This document shows positions 1 to 5,603 of a stretch of 8,614 bases of DNA, piece after piece. The DNA is taken from positions 1 through 8,614 of the forward strand of contig JAVEDG010000007.1 in the NCBI GenBank assembly GCA_030841245.1, given 5' to 3'. Made by a program: the position numbers and the translations under genes. How positions within the stretch are numbered: position 1 is the stretch's first letter; each line of letters begins with the position of its first letter. Source of the stretch: Actinomycetota bacterium. GTDB taxonomy: Bacteria; Actinomycetota; Actinomycetes; JACCUZ01. A model generated the notes under the pieces. It saw only the letters and a program-made list of their open reading frames with translations, made no database searches and was not told the DNA's origin.

Positions 1-507
1 CGAGCCAGGCGGCACCGGCTCGAGCACGTCGAGATGCTCTGGCCCGACGCGATCGAGGTGCTGGCGCGGCTTGGCGTCGTCGCGTCGGTGCAGCCGGCGT
101 TCGACCGGCTCTGGGGCGGGGCGTCGCAGATGTACGCCGAGCGCCTCGGCCGGCCCCGGGCCGAGACGCTGAACCCATTCGCGGCGCTGCGCAGGGCCGG
201 CGTCGCCCTCGCCCTGGGATCGGACTCGCCGGTCACGCCGATCGACCCCTGGGGCACCGTGCGAGCGGCGGTGCAGCACCACGTCCCGACCCACCGGATC
301 GAGATCGAGGCCGCCTTCGACGCCCACACCCGGGGTGGCTGGTGGGCGGCAGGCGAGGACGCCGCCGGGGTGCTCCGCCCGGGGGCTCCCGCCACCTTCA
401 CCGCCTGGGACGTCGTCGGTCCGGGGCTGCCCTCGCTGGAGCCCGGGTCACGGCTGCCCGGCGCCCGCCGAACCGTGGTGCGCGGGCGCACCGTGCACGG
501 CGACTGA
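1..507 (+). CDS. Amidohydrolase family 3 protein (YtcJ-like), C-terminal part; 5' end outside window
   Basis: The reading frame is open from the first base, so the gene starts upstream and only the last 168 codons are seen. The fragment begins with RLEHVEM, whose His9 (bases 25-27) matches the metal-binding histidine of the RxEH motif in amidohydrolase-3 enzymes. It continues with VVASVQPAF, then LALGSDSPVTPIDPW, where Asp75 is the expected catalytic/metal-binding aspartate near the end of the TIM barrel. The tail (GVLRPGAPATFTAWD) is the usual small beta-domain that follows in this superfamily. Such enzymes hydrolyse amide or related C-N bonds in the cytoplasm, but their substrates are very diverse and this one cannot be assigned. 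It lies 150 bases before kamD on the same strand. The strong hairpin directly after its stop argues that it ends its own transcript. Confidence 0.85.
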   Translation, partial: RARRHRLEHVEMLWPDAIEVLARLGVVASVQPAFDRLWGGASQMYAERLGRPRAETLNPFAALRRAGVALALGSDSPVTPIDPWGTVRAAVQHHVPTHRIEIEAAFDAHTRGGWWAAGEDAAGVLRPGAPATFTAWDVVGPGLPSLEPGSRLPGARRTVVRGRTVHGD

Positions 508-509
508 GC

Positions 510-539
510 GACGGGCCGCACCGCGGGTGCCGGCCCGTC
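510..539 (+). terminator. Strong hairpin after the amidohydrolase stop, probable intrinsic terminator
   Basis: Two bases after the TGA stop, GACGGGCC (510-517) pairs perfectly with GGCCCGTC (532-539). Inside it GCACC (518-522) pairs with GGTGC (526-530) around a GCG loop, with C531 bulged. This makes a nearly continuous 13-bp GC-rich stem. No U-tract follows, which is common for actinobacterial terminators. The pairing is seen directly; termination is inferred from strength and position. Confidence 0.7.
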
Positions 540-569
540 ACAGAGGTGCGCCGGGCACGCGGCGTTGCG

Positions 570-575
570 TATCCT
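570..575 (+). promoter_or_regulatory. Possible -10 element for the kamD-kamE-kal unit
   Basis: TATCCT fits the actinobacterial -10 form TANNNT and lies between the terminator hairpin and kamD. It would give a leader of roughly 75 bases. No good -35 hexamer is present about 17 bases upstream (TGCGCC at 547-552), so this is a weak call. The remaining 118 bases before kamD show no recognisable cobalamin riboswitch. Confidence 0.25.
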
Positions 576-657
576 CCGGTGAGAGCCTTTCGGCGCCGCA
601 GATCCTCCGTCCGTTCTGCCACCGCCCCGCAACTCTTCTGGTCAAGGGAGACACGAC

Positions 658-2232
658 GTGCCGCGCAGCGACCTGGGCCTGAACCCGCAGGCGGTCCGGC
701 GCGCCCGCACCCTGGCCCGGCAGGTCGGTCGCCCGGTGGTCAAGCTGGCCCGCACCCACACCACGGTGTCCGTCGAGCGCGCCGTGTTGCGCCTGGCCGG
801 CGTGGCGGGCGCGGACCCGGACGGGATCCCGTGGGTCAACCGCCTGGTCGACGCGGTCGGTGCCGACGTCGGGCTCCAGCACGGCGTCGCGCTGCCCGTG
901 TGGGACGCGATGCTGACCGGCAGGCACGCGGACCTCACCGAGCTGGCGCAGAAGGCGGCCACCGGGGGAGTGCGGTTCCGGATCCCCGAGGGCGCCGACT
1001 CGACCCGGGCGGCCCGGCTGGCCACCCGCCACGTCCGCGCGGGCATCCGGTCCATCGACCGGCGCCGCGCCGAACGGGAGCGCATGGTCAACAAGATCGG
1101 CGACGCGCCGCGCAAACCGTGGATCTACCTCATCGTCGCGACCGGCGACATCCACGAGGACATCCCGCAGGCGCAGAACGCCGCCCGCGAGGGCGCCGAC
1201 GTGATCGCGGTCATCCGGTCGACCGGGCAGTCGCTGCTCGACTACGTCCCGGAGGGCGCGACCCGCGAGGGCTACGCCGGCACCTATGCCACCCAGGAGA
1301 ACTTCCGGCTGATGCGGGCCGCGCTCGACGACGTCTCGCGCGAGCTCGGCCGCTACGTCCGGCTGACCAACTACGCGTCCGGGCTGTGCATGCCGGAGAT
1401 CGCCGCGCTCGCCGGCCTCGAGCGGCTCGACATGATGCTCAACGACTCGATGTACGGCATCCTCTTCCGCGACATCAACCCGATCCGCACGTTCGTCGAC
1501 CAGCGCTTCTCGCGCCAGGTGCACGCTCGGGCGGGCATCATCATCAACACCGGTGAGGACAACTACCTCACGACGGCGGACGCGGTCAACGAGGCGCACA
1601 CGGTCACGGTGAGCCAGCTGCTCAACGAGTACTTCGCGAAGGAGGCCGGGCTCGAGGACTGGCAGCTCGGCCTGGGCCACGCCTTCGAGATCAACCCCGA
1701 CATCCCGGACTCGTTCCGCCTCGAGCTGGCGCACGCGCTGCTGGCCCGCGAGCTGTTCCCGCACGCGCCGCTGAAATGGATGCCGCCGACCAAGCACATG
1801 ACCGGCGACGTGTTCCGTGGCTACTTGCTCGACGGCTTCTTCAACCTCGTCGGCGCGATGACCGGTCAGGGCATCCTGCTGGTCGGGATGATGACCGAGG
1901 CGGTTGTGACACCGTTCCTGTCCGACCGCGACCTCGCGTTGCAGAACGTGCGCTACGTGATGAACGCGGCCGGCAACCTGCACGAGGACTTCCACCCGCG
2001 ACAGGGCGGGTTCATCCAGCAGCGGGCCCAGCAGGTGCTCACCGAGGCTGTCGAGCTGCTCGAGCGGATCGCCGCCGAGCCGGGCCGCGCCCCCTTGCTC
2101 GACGCCATCGGCGACGGCACGTTCGGACTGATGAAGCGACCGGCGACCGCCGGCAAGGGCTACGACGGTGTGGTGCGGCACGCCCCCGGCTACCTCAACC
2201 CGGCCACGGAGATCCTGGAGGCGGGAACGTGA
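658..2232 (+). CDS. kamD: Lysine (beta-lysine) 5,6-aminomutase, alpha subunit
   Basis: This is the large subunit of the adenosylcobalamin- and PLP-dependent aminomutase. The enzyme moves the terminal amino group of D-lysine or L-beta-lysine from C6 to C5, giving 3,5-diaminohexanoate from beta-lysine. The 524-residue length is normal for KamD. Family blocks are clear: IYLIVATGDIHEDIPQAQ (about 156-173), VIRSTGQSLLDYVPEGAT (185-202), NYASGLCMPEIA (238-249), MMLNDSMYGILFRDIN (259-274) and INTGEDNYLTT (296-306). Arg187, Ser192, Ser241, Tyr266 and Asn302 line up, at a constant offset, with the cofactor/substrate-pocket residues I recall for the clostridial enzyme. The GTG start is preceded by AAGGGAG (644-650) at a 7-base spacing. 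The TGA overlaps the GTG of kamE, so the two subunits are translationally coupled. No truncation or frameshift is seen. Confidence 0.96.
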   Translation: MPRSDLGLNPQAVRRARTLARQVGRPVVKLARTHTTVSVERAVLRLAGVAGADPDGIPWVNRLVDAVGADVGLQHGVALPVWDAMLTGRHADLTELAQKAATGGVRFRIPEGADSTRAARLATRHVRAGIRSIDRRRAERERMVNKIGDAPRKPWIYLIVATGDIHEDIPQAQNAAREGADVIAVIRSTGQSLLDYVPEGATREGYAGTYATQENFRLMRAALDDVSRELGRYVRLTNYASGLCMPEIAALAGLERLDMMLNDSMYGILFRDINPIRTFVDQRFSRQVHARAGIIINTGEDNYLTTADAVNEAHTVTVSQLLNEYFAKEAGLEDWQLGLGHAFEINPDIPDSFRLELAHALLARELFPHAPLKWMPPTKHMTGDVFRGYLLDGFFNLVGAMTGQGILLVGMMTEAVVTPFLSDRDLALQNVRYVMNAAGNLHEDFHPRQGGFIQQRAQQVLTEAVELLERIAAEPGRAPLLDAIGDGTFGLMKRPATAGKGYDGVVRHAPGYLNPATEILEAGT

Positions 2233-2996
2233 CCGCGCAGCAGGACGCCAAGGACAAGCGCATCCTCCGACCGTACGGCGACACGACCGGTGACGGCATG
2301 GTCCAGGTGTCGTTCACCCTGCCCATGCCCCACGACAAGCGGGCCGAGGGGGCCGCCCAACAGCTGGCCAACAAGATGGGGCTGGACCCGGCGATGGTCG
2401 TGCACGCCAAGCCGATGGGACCCGACTTCACCTTCTTCGTCGTCTACGGCCGGGCCAACCACCTCGTCGACCTGAGCAAGGTCACGGTCGTCGAGCGGGA
2501 GTACCCGCTGCTGACCGCGAAGGAGGTCAACGCCGACATCAAGCGGGTGCTGCGGCGCAAGCTCGTGGTCCTCGGCGCCTGCATCGGGACGGACGCGCAC
2601 ACCGTCGGCATCGACGCGATCCTCAACGTCAAGGGTTTCGCCGGCGAGAAGGGACTCGAGAACTACCGGGAGATCAAGGTCGTCAATCTCGGTGCACAGG
2701 TGCTGGTCGCCGAGCTCGTCGGCCGGGCCCGCGAGGAGAAGGCCGATGCGGTCCTCGTGTCGCAGGTCGTGACCCAGCGCGACGCCCATCTGAAGAACAC
2801 CCGCGAGATGTCGGCGGCCTTCCGCGAGGCCTACCCGGCCGGGCGGGCTCCGCTGCTGGTGGTCGGCGGCCCTCGCTTCGACGAGTCGGCAACAACCGAG
2901 CTCGGCGTCGATCGCATCTTCGGACGCGGCACCACCCCGGGCGAGGTCGCGAGCTATCTCGTGCACGCGATGGTCCATGGGAGGGCTCGACCATGA
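2229..2996 (+). CDS. kamE: Lysine (beta-lysine) 5,6-aminomutase, beta (cobalamin-binding) subunit
   Basis: This is the small subunit; it carries B12 and holds PLP by a Schiff base. The chosen GTG at 2229 overlaps the kamD stop (GTGA) and gives 255 residues, the usual size. The N-terminus has the KamE-type RILRPYGDTTGDGMVQVSFT block (11-30). The Rossmann-like B12 domain begins with VVLGACIGTDAHTVGIDA, containing the base-off/His-on motif DxHxxG, with His124 as the lower cobalt ligand. Lys135, eleven residues on in ILNVKGFAGEKG, occupies the position of the PLP-binding lysine (Lys144, with His133, in the Clostridium sticklandii enzyme). Both cofactor residues are therefore present and an active enzyme is expected. 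The reading frame stays open far upstream inside kamD, but that part has no KamE similarity. Its TGA overlaps the ATG of kal. Confidence 0.96.
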   Translation: MTAQQDAKDKRILRPYGDTTGDGMVQVSFTLPMPHDKRAEGAAQQLANKMGLDPAMVVHAKPMGPDFTFFVVYGRANHLVDLSKVTVVEREYPLLTAKEVNADIKRVLRRKLVVLGACIGTDAHTVGIDAILNVKGFAGEKGLENYREIKVVNLGAQVLVAELVGRAREEKADAVLVSQVVTQRDAHLKNTREMSAAFREAYPAGRAPLLVVGGPRFDESATTELGVDRIFGRGTTPGEVASYLVHAMVHGRARP

Positions 2997-3394
2997 CGGG
3001 CACGAACGCCGACCGGCTCGGCCTGACCGTGACGCACCGTCGCTACGTCCCCTACGCGCACGCACACTACGCAGGCAACCTGGTCGACGGTGCGTACGCG
3101 CTAGCGCTCTTCGGGGACGTCGCGACGGAGGTGTGCGTGCGCACCGACGGCGACGAGGGCCTGTTCGCGTCGTACTCGTCGGTGCAGTTCCGTGCGCCCG
3201 TGCAAGCCGGCGACGTCCTCGAGGTGATCGCGACCGTGGTGCGTGTCGGCACGCGCAGCCGCGACATCGACTTCGAGGCGCGAGTGGTCTGCCGGGGCCG
3301 ACCCGAGCGATCCGCCTCGGCGGCGGAGGTGCTCGATCCCCCCATCGTCGCGGTCACCGCGCGGGGCACCGTCGTCGTCCCGGCGCCGTCCTGA
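2993..3394 (+). CDS. kal: 3-aminobutyryl-CoA ammonia-lyase, hotdog fold
   Basis: This 133-residue protein matches the small hotdog-fold deaminase that removes ammonia from L-3-aminobutyryl-CoA to give crotonyl-CoA, a late step of the lysine pathway. Family signatures are HAHYAGNLVDGAYALALFGD (23-42), TDGDEGLFASY (51-61) and VQFRAPVQAGDVLEV (64-78), then VRVGTRSRDIDFEARVV and a closing PPIVAVTARGTVVVP strand. The ATG overlaps the kamE stop (ATGA), and a good ribosome site GGGAGGG (2979-2985) lies 7 bases before it. The operon context with kamDE supports Kal over a generic thioesterase. Crotonyl-CoA would pass to ordinary beta-oxidation or crotonyl-CoA reductase genes, none of which lie here. 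Assignment comes from recognised motifs; the activity itself is inferred. Confidence 0.9.
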   Translation: MTGTNADRLGLTVTHRRYVPYAHAHYAGNLVDGAYALALFGDVATEVCVRTDGDEGLFASYSSVQFRAPVQAGDVLEVIATVVRVGTRSRDIDFEARVVCRGRPERSASAAEVLDPPIVAVTARGTVVVPAPS

Positions 3395-3417
3395 CCACCT
3401 TGGCACGATTGGTCGGG
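3390..3417 (+). terminator. Hairpin overlapping the kal stop codon, possible operon terminator
   Basis: CCTGACCA (3390-3397, including the TGA stop) can pair with TGGTCGGG (3410-3417) with one G-U pair and a 12-base loop. The position fits the end of the kamD-kamE-kal transcript. The stem is only moderately strong and no U-run follows, so termination is tentative. Confidence 0.4.
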
Positions 3418-3500
3418 AGCAGGATCCCCCGAACGGACTATTGCGCAGTGGTGTGTCTCCTCGACACGCCGAAAACCCTTGAAAATCCTCGGTAAATCGT

Positions 3501-3550
3501 TGGTGGACACCAGGTAGCGCTCACCTGCGACGATGCGCATTCCCGCAGGT
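3501..3550. repeat. Cluster of overlapping inverted repeats (possible operator or switching hairpins)
   Basis: TGGTG (3501-3505) is followed after GA by CACCA (3508-3512). CAGGT (3511-3515) can pair with ACCTG (3523-3527), and ACCTGCG (3523-3529) pairs perfectly with CGCAGGT (3544-3550). Because the ACCTG arm is shared, the last two pairings exclude each other. The cluster lies just before the TTGACA box. It could be a DNA site for a dimeric regulator or a pair of alternative RNA hairpins; the sequence does not decide between them. Confidence 0.5.
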
Positions 3551-3560
3551 CAGGGGGGAG

Positions 3561-3587
3561 TTGACAGGACCCCGTCCGCACTACAAG
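3561..3587 (+). promoter_or_regulatory. Candidate housekeeping promoter (perfect -35 TTGACA)
   Basis: TTGACA at 3561-3566 is an exact -35 consensus. TACAAG at 3582-3587 is a partial -10 (it lacks the final T) with a 15-base spacer, shorter than ideal. A start near 3594 would give a transcript through the hairpin-rich segment to the long stem at 3760-3841 or into lnt, more than 430 bases upstream of that gene's start codon. Confidence 0.4.
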
Positions 3588-3662
3588 TCTGAGCCCGTCC
3601 ACCGCGAGGACACCGTACGGCTCGCCCCATGCAACACACCGCGGAGCCGGCTTCGGATCAAG

Positions 3663-3689
3663 GGACGGCGCAATGCGCAAGCGCCGTCC
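3663..3689. repeat. Perfect 9-bp hairpin
   Basis: GGACGGCGC (3663-3671) and GCGCCGTCC (3681-3689) are exact inverted copies separated by the 9-base loop AATGCGCAA. This is the second strongest stem in the gene-free region and lies inside the candidate RNA. Confidence 0.65.
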
Positions 3690-3759
3690 GGGTGCCAGGT
3701 CCGAGGGCCGATTCCGTCCGAGACGGGCAGGGGGCACCGTCGGGGGGTGCGACAAGGGA

Positions 3760-3841
3760 AGGGCCTGACCGCCCAGTAGACAACGGCGTTCGATCCGGCC
3801 GCCAGCCGGACGGAGTCGGTCCGAAGGCGCGGTCAGGCCCT
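3760..3841. repeat. 13-bp perfect inverted repeat enclosing a nested hairpin
   Basis: AGGGCCTGACCGC (3760-3772) and GCGGTCAGGCCCT (3829-3841) are exact inverted copies, 56 bases apart. Between them TCCGGC (3794-3799) pairs with GCCGGA (3805-3810) around CGCCA. A closed long stem with an inner arm is typical of folded RNA domains or long actinobacterial terminators. As a transcript end it would mark the 3' end of the candidate RNA; no U-run follows. Confidence 0.65.
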
Positions 3842-3891
3842 CACCCGTGTCCGAGCCAGTTCTCCGTGTCCCTCTCTCGACCGCCAGCGAT

Positions 3892-3979
3892 CTTGTCCCG
3901 ACTTCGAGGGACCTTGTCCGGACGGTCACGATGTCTTCACCGGCACGCCAACAACCGCGAGCGCGTTGTACGGTCACGA
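3892..3979. repeat. Direct repeats upstream of lnt (possible regulator sites)
   Basis: CTTGTCCCGAC (3892-3902) recurs as CTTGTCCGGAC (3913-3923) with one mismatch and a 21-base period, that is, two helical turns. ACGGTCACGA occurs exactly at 3922-3931 and again at 3970-3979. The second copy overlaps TACGGT (3969-3974), a possible TANNNT -10 element about 50 bases before the lnt start, although no clear -35 accompanies it. Same-face repeats near a core promoter suggest protein binding; the regulator is unknown. Confidence 0.45.
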
Positions 3980-4028
3980 GGTCCAGCGCGGCGAAGCCGC
4001 CGGTTCGGTGGCGAGAGGAACGACGACC

Positions 4029-5603
4029 GTGAGCAGTGCCGCGACAGGCACTCGGCCGCACTGGTCGGTCGGCCGGGCGCTGGCGGTCCAGGCGGCGCGA
4101 CGTCCCGGCGAAGGTCGGCTCTGGCCGCGGCTGATCGCTGCGCTGCTGAGCGGACTGCTCGCGACCGCCACCTTCCCGCCGTACGACGTGTGGCCGCTCG
4201 CCGTCCCGGCGGTCGCCCTGCTGGTGCTGGCCTGCCGCTCCCAGCGACCGCGCCGCGCCGCCCTGCTCGGACTGGTCCACGGGCTCGCGCTGTTCGTGCC
4301 GATGCTCTCGTGGCTGCACATCGTCGGGGTCGACGCGTGGCTGCTGGTCGCCCTGCTGGAGTCAGCCTTCGTGGCCGGGCTCGGGATCGTGCTCGCCCTG
4401 GTGACCCGGCTGCCCGGCTGGCCGGTGTGGGCCGCGGCCGGGTGGGTGGCAGAGGAGCTGGCCCGGGCCAGCGTGCCCTTCGGCGGCTTCCCCTGGGGCC
4501 GGCTGGCCTTCGGGCAGACCGGGTCACCGCTGGCGCCCTACGCCGCTCTGGGGGGCGCTCCGCTGGTCAGCTTCGTGACCGCACTGACCGGCACGCTGCT
4601 GGCGCTGGCCGTGACCGCCCGCGCCCGCGGACTGGCCGTCGTCGTCGCCGCAGGGGTCGGCGTGGTGGCCGTCCCGCTCGCCGGTCTGGCGGTGCCGCTG
4701 CCGACCGGCGGCAAGGCCGTGACGGCCGCGGTGATCCAGGGCAGCGTGCCCGGCACCGGCCTGCACTTCCTCGGCCGGCGCGAGGAGGTGCTGCACCGCC
4801 ATGTGGCGGCCACCGAGCGGCTGGCCGCCGCGGTCCGGCTCGGCACCGTCGCCCGGCCCGACTTCGTGGTGTGGCCGGAGAACGCCTCGGACATCGACCC
4901 GTTCCGCAACCCCGACGCCTACGCGGCGATCAGCCACGCGGTCGCGGTCATCGGTGTTCCCGTGCTCGTCGGAGCCCTGCTCGACGGCCCCGATGCCGAC
5001 CACATCAGCAACACCGGCATCGTCTGGACGCCGCAGGGCGGACCCGGGCAGCGCTACGTCAAGCGCCATCCCGTCCCGTTCGGGGAGTACATCCCCTTCC
5101 GCAAGCAGCTCAGCGGGCTCACCTCGCGACTGGACCAGATCCCCAAGGACTTCTACGCCGGCACCGAGCCGGGCAACCTCGATCTCGGCAACGTGCCGGT
5201 TGGTGACGTGATCTGCTTCGAGGTCGCCTACGACGGGCTCGTCCGCGACGTCGTCGACGGCGGCGCCACGGTGCTGGTGGTCCAGACCAACAACGCGACA
5301 TACAACGGCACAGCGCAGCCGGCCCAGCAGATGGCGATGTCCCGGCTGCGCGCGATGGAGTTCGGCCGGTCCGTGCTGGTCGCCTCGACCAGCGGCATCA
5401 GCGCGATCGTGCGCCCCGACGGGCACGTGGTGGCGCAGACGCCGGAGCGGGTGGCCCGGACGCTGGTCGCGGAGGTCCCGCTGCGGCAGGGGCGCACCCT
5501 GGCGGCACGGATCGGGCCCTGGCTCGAGTGGGGGCTGAGCGGGCTGGCCCTGGCAGCCGCGCTGCTGGGCGTCGTCTCCGCCCGACGCAGGGACCCGGCG
5601 TGA
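4029..5603 (+). CDS. lnt: Apolipoprotein N-acyltransferase
   Basis: Lnt transfers an acyl chain from a membrane phospholipid to the N-terminal cysteine of diacylated lipoproteins on the outer face of the membrane. The protein (524 residues) has an N-terminal series of hydrophobic helices (about 35-235), including FPPYDVWPLAVPAVALLVL and the family block GFPWGRLAFGQ. A nitrilase-type C-N hydrolase domain (about 235-490) and a final hydrophobic helix follow. The catalytic triad is visible: Glu284 in VVWPENAS, Lys345 in YVKRHPVPFGEYIP and Cys396 in VICFEVAYD. The GTG at 4029 is chosen because AGAGGA (4014-4019) lies 9 bases upstream and the family similarity starts soon after; the frame is open further upstream but without similarity or a good ribosome site. 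Its TGA overlaps the GTG of ppm1, where mycobacteria often have a single fused protein. Confidence 0.95.
   Translation: MSSAATGTRPHWSVGRALAVQAARRPGEGRLWPRLIAALLSGLLATATFPPYDVWPLAVPAVALLVLACRSQRPRRAALLGLVHGLALFVPMLSWLHIVGVDAWLLVALLESAFVAGLGIVLALVTRLPGWPVWAAAGWVAEELARASVPFGGFPWGRLAFGQTGSPLAPYAALGGAPLVSFVTALTGTLLALAVTARARGLAVVVAAGVGVVAVPLAGLAVPLPTGGKAVTAAVIQGSVPGTGLHFLGRREEVLHRHVAATERLAAAVRLGTVARPDFVVWPENASDIDPFRNPDAYAAISHAVAVIGVPVLVGALLDGPDADHISNTGIVWTPQGGPGQRYVKRHPVPFGEYIPFRKQLSGLTSRLDQIPKDFYAGTEPGNLDLGNVPVGDVICFEVAYDGLVRDVVDGGATVLVVQTNNATYNGTAQPAQQMAMSRLRAMEFGRSVLVASTSGISAIVRPDGHVVAQTPERVARTLVAEVPLRQGRTLAARIGPWLEWGLSGLALAAALLGVVSARRRDPA

Larger units (their letters stand above)
3590..3845 (+). 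ncRNA. Candidate structured RNA, unassigned family
   Basis: The segment follows the TTGACA promoter candidate and holds a run of strong hairpins: GAGCC/GGCTC (3591-3595 with 3619-3623), a perfect 9-bp stem (3663-3671 with 3681-3689), GGTGCC/GGCACC (3691-3696 with 3733-3738), the competing GCACC/GGTGC (3734-3738 with 3746-3750), and a terminal 13-bp stem (3760-3772 with 3829-3841). I do not recognise RNase P RNA, tmRNA, SRP RNA, a cobalamin or ydaO riboswitch, or a tRNA. Strand and boundaries are inferred from the promoter candidate. It may equally be the leader of lnt, and random GC-rich pairing is a real alternative. Confidence 0.3.
3395..4028. other. Long intergenic region between kal and lnt with multiple inverted and direct repeats
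   Basis: This stretch of about 630 bases has no convincing protein gene. The frames that cross it (minus strand 3438-4319, plus strand 3561-3779 and the front of 3629-5206) give Arg/Pro/Gly/Ser-rich peptides with no family motif. It begins with an AT-richer patch (about 3430-3510) and then carries several perfect inverted repeats: 3523-3550, 3663-3689, 3794-3810 and 3760-3841. It also has a perfect TTGACA (3561-3566) and short direct repeats near lnt (3892-3979). The density of pairing is much greater than in the other gaps of the window. A structured RNA, a long regulated lnt leader or a decayed element would each fit. Confidence 0.7.

Noticed and set aside
540..657. Possible cobalamin riboswitch before the B12-dependent kamD
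   Set aside because: Only 118 bases remain after the terminator hairpin and I see no B12-box-like sequence or the expected multi-stem core. Such riboswitches usually control B12 synthesis or uptake rather than this enzyme.
538..2181. 547-codon open frame on the minus strand opposite kamD
   Set aside because: It is rich in Arg, Asp, Val and Gly with no family motif and lies exactly opposite a well-conserved gene. It is the usual antisense shadow of GC-rich coding DNA.
3561..3779. Small plus-strand open frame starting with TTG
   Set aside because: There is no clear ribosome site with proper spacing and no family signature, it starts on the TTGACA box itself, and its basic composition looks random.
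3788..3796. GTTCGATCC, resembling a tRNA T-loop
   Set aside because: The flanking bases do not form a T-stem, and no acceptor, D or anticodon arms can be drawn around it.
3829..3841. GGTCAGGCC, resembling the core of bacterial SRP RNA
   Set aside because: The required following GGAAGGAAGCAGC-like tetraloop region is absent and the bases are instead the arm of the 13-bp inverted repeat.
3438..4319. 293-codon open frame on the minus strand covering the intergenic region
   Set aside because: The peptide is Arg/Gln/Pro-rich, has no recognisable domain and runs into the antisense of lnt. The absence of stops is expected at this GC content.
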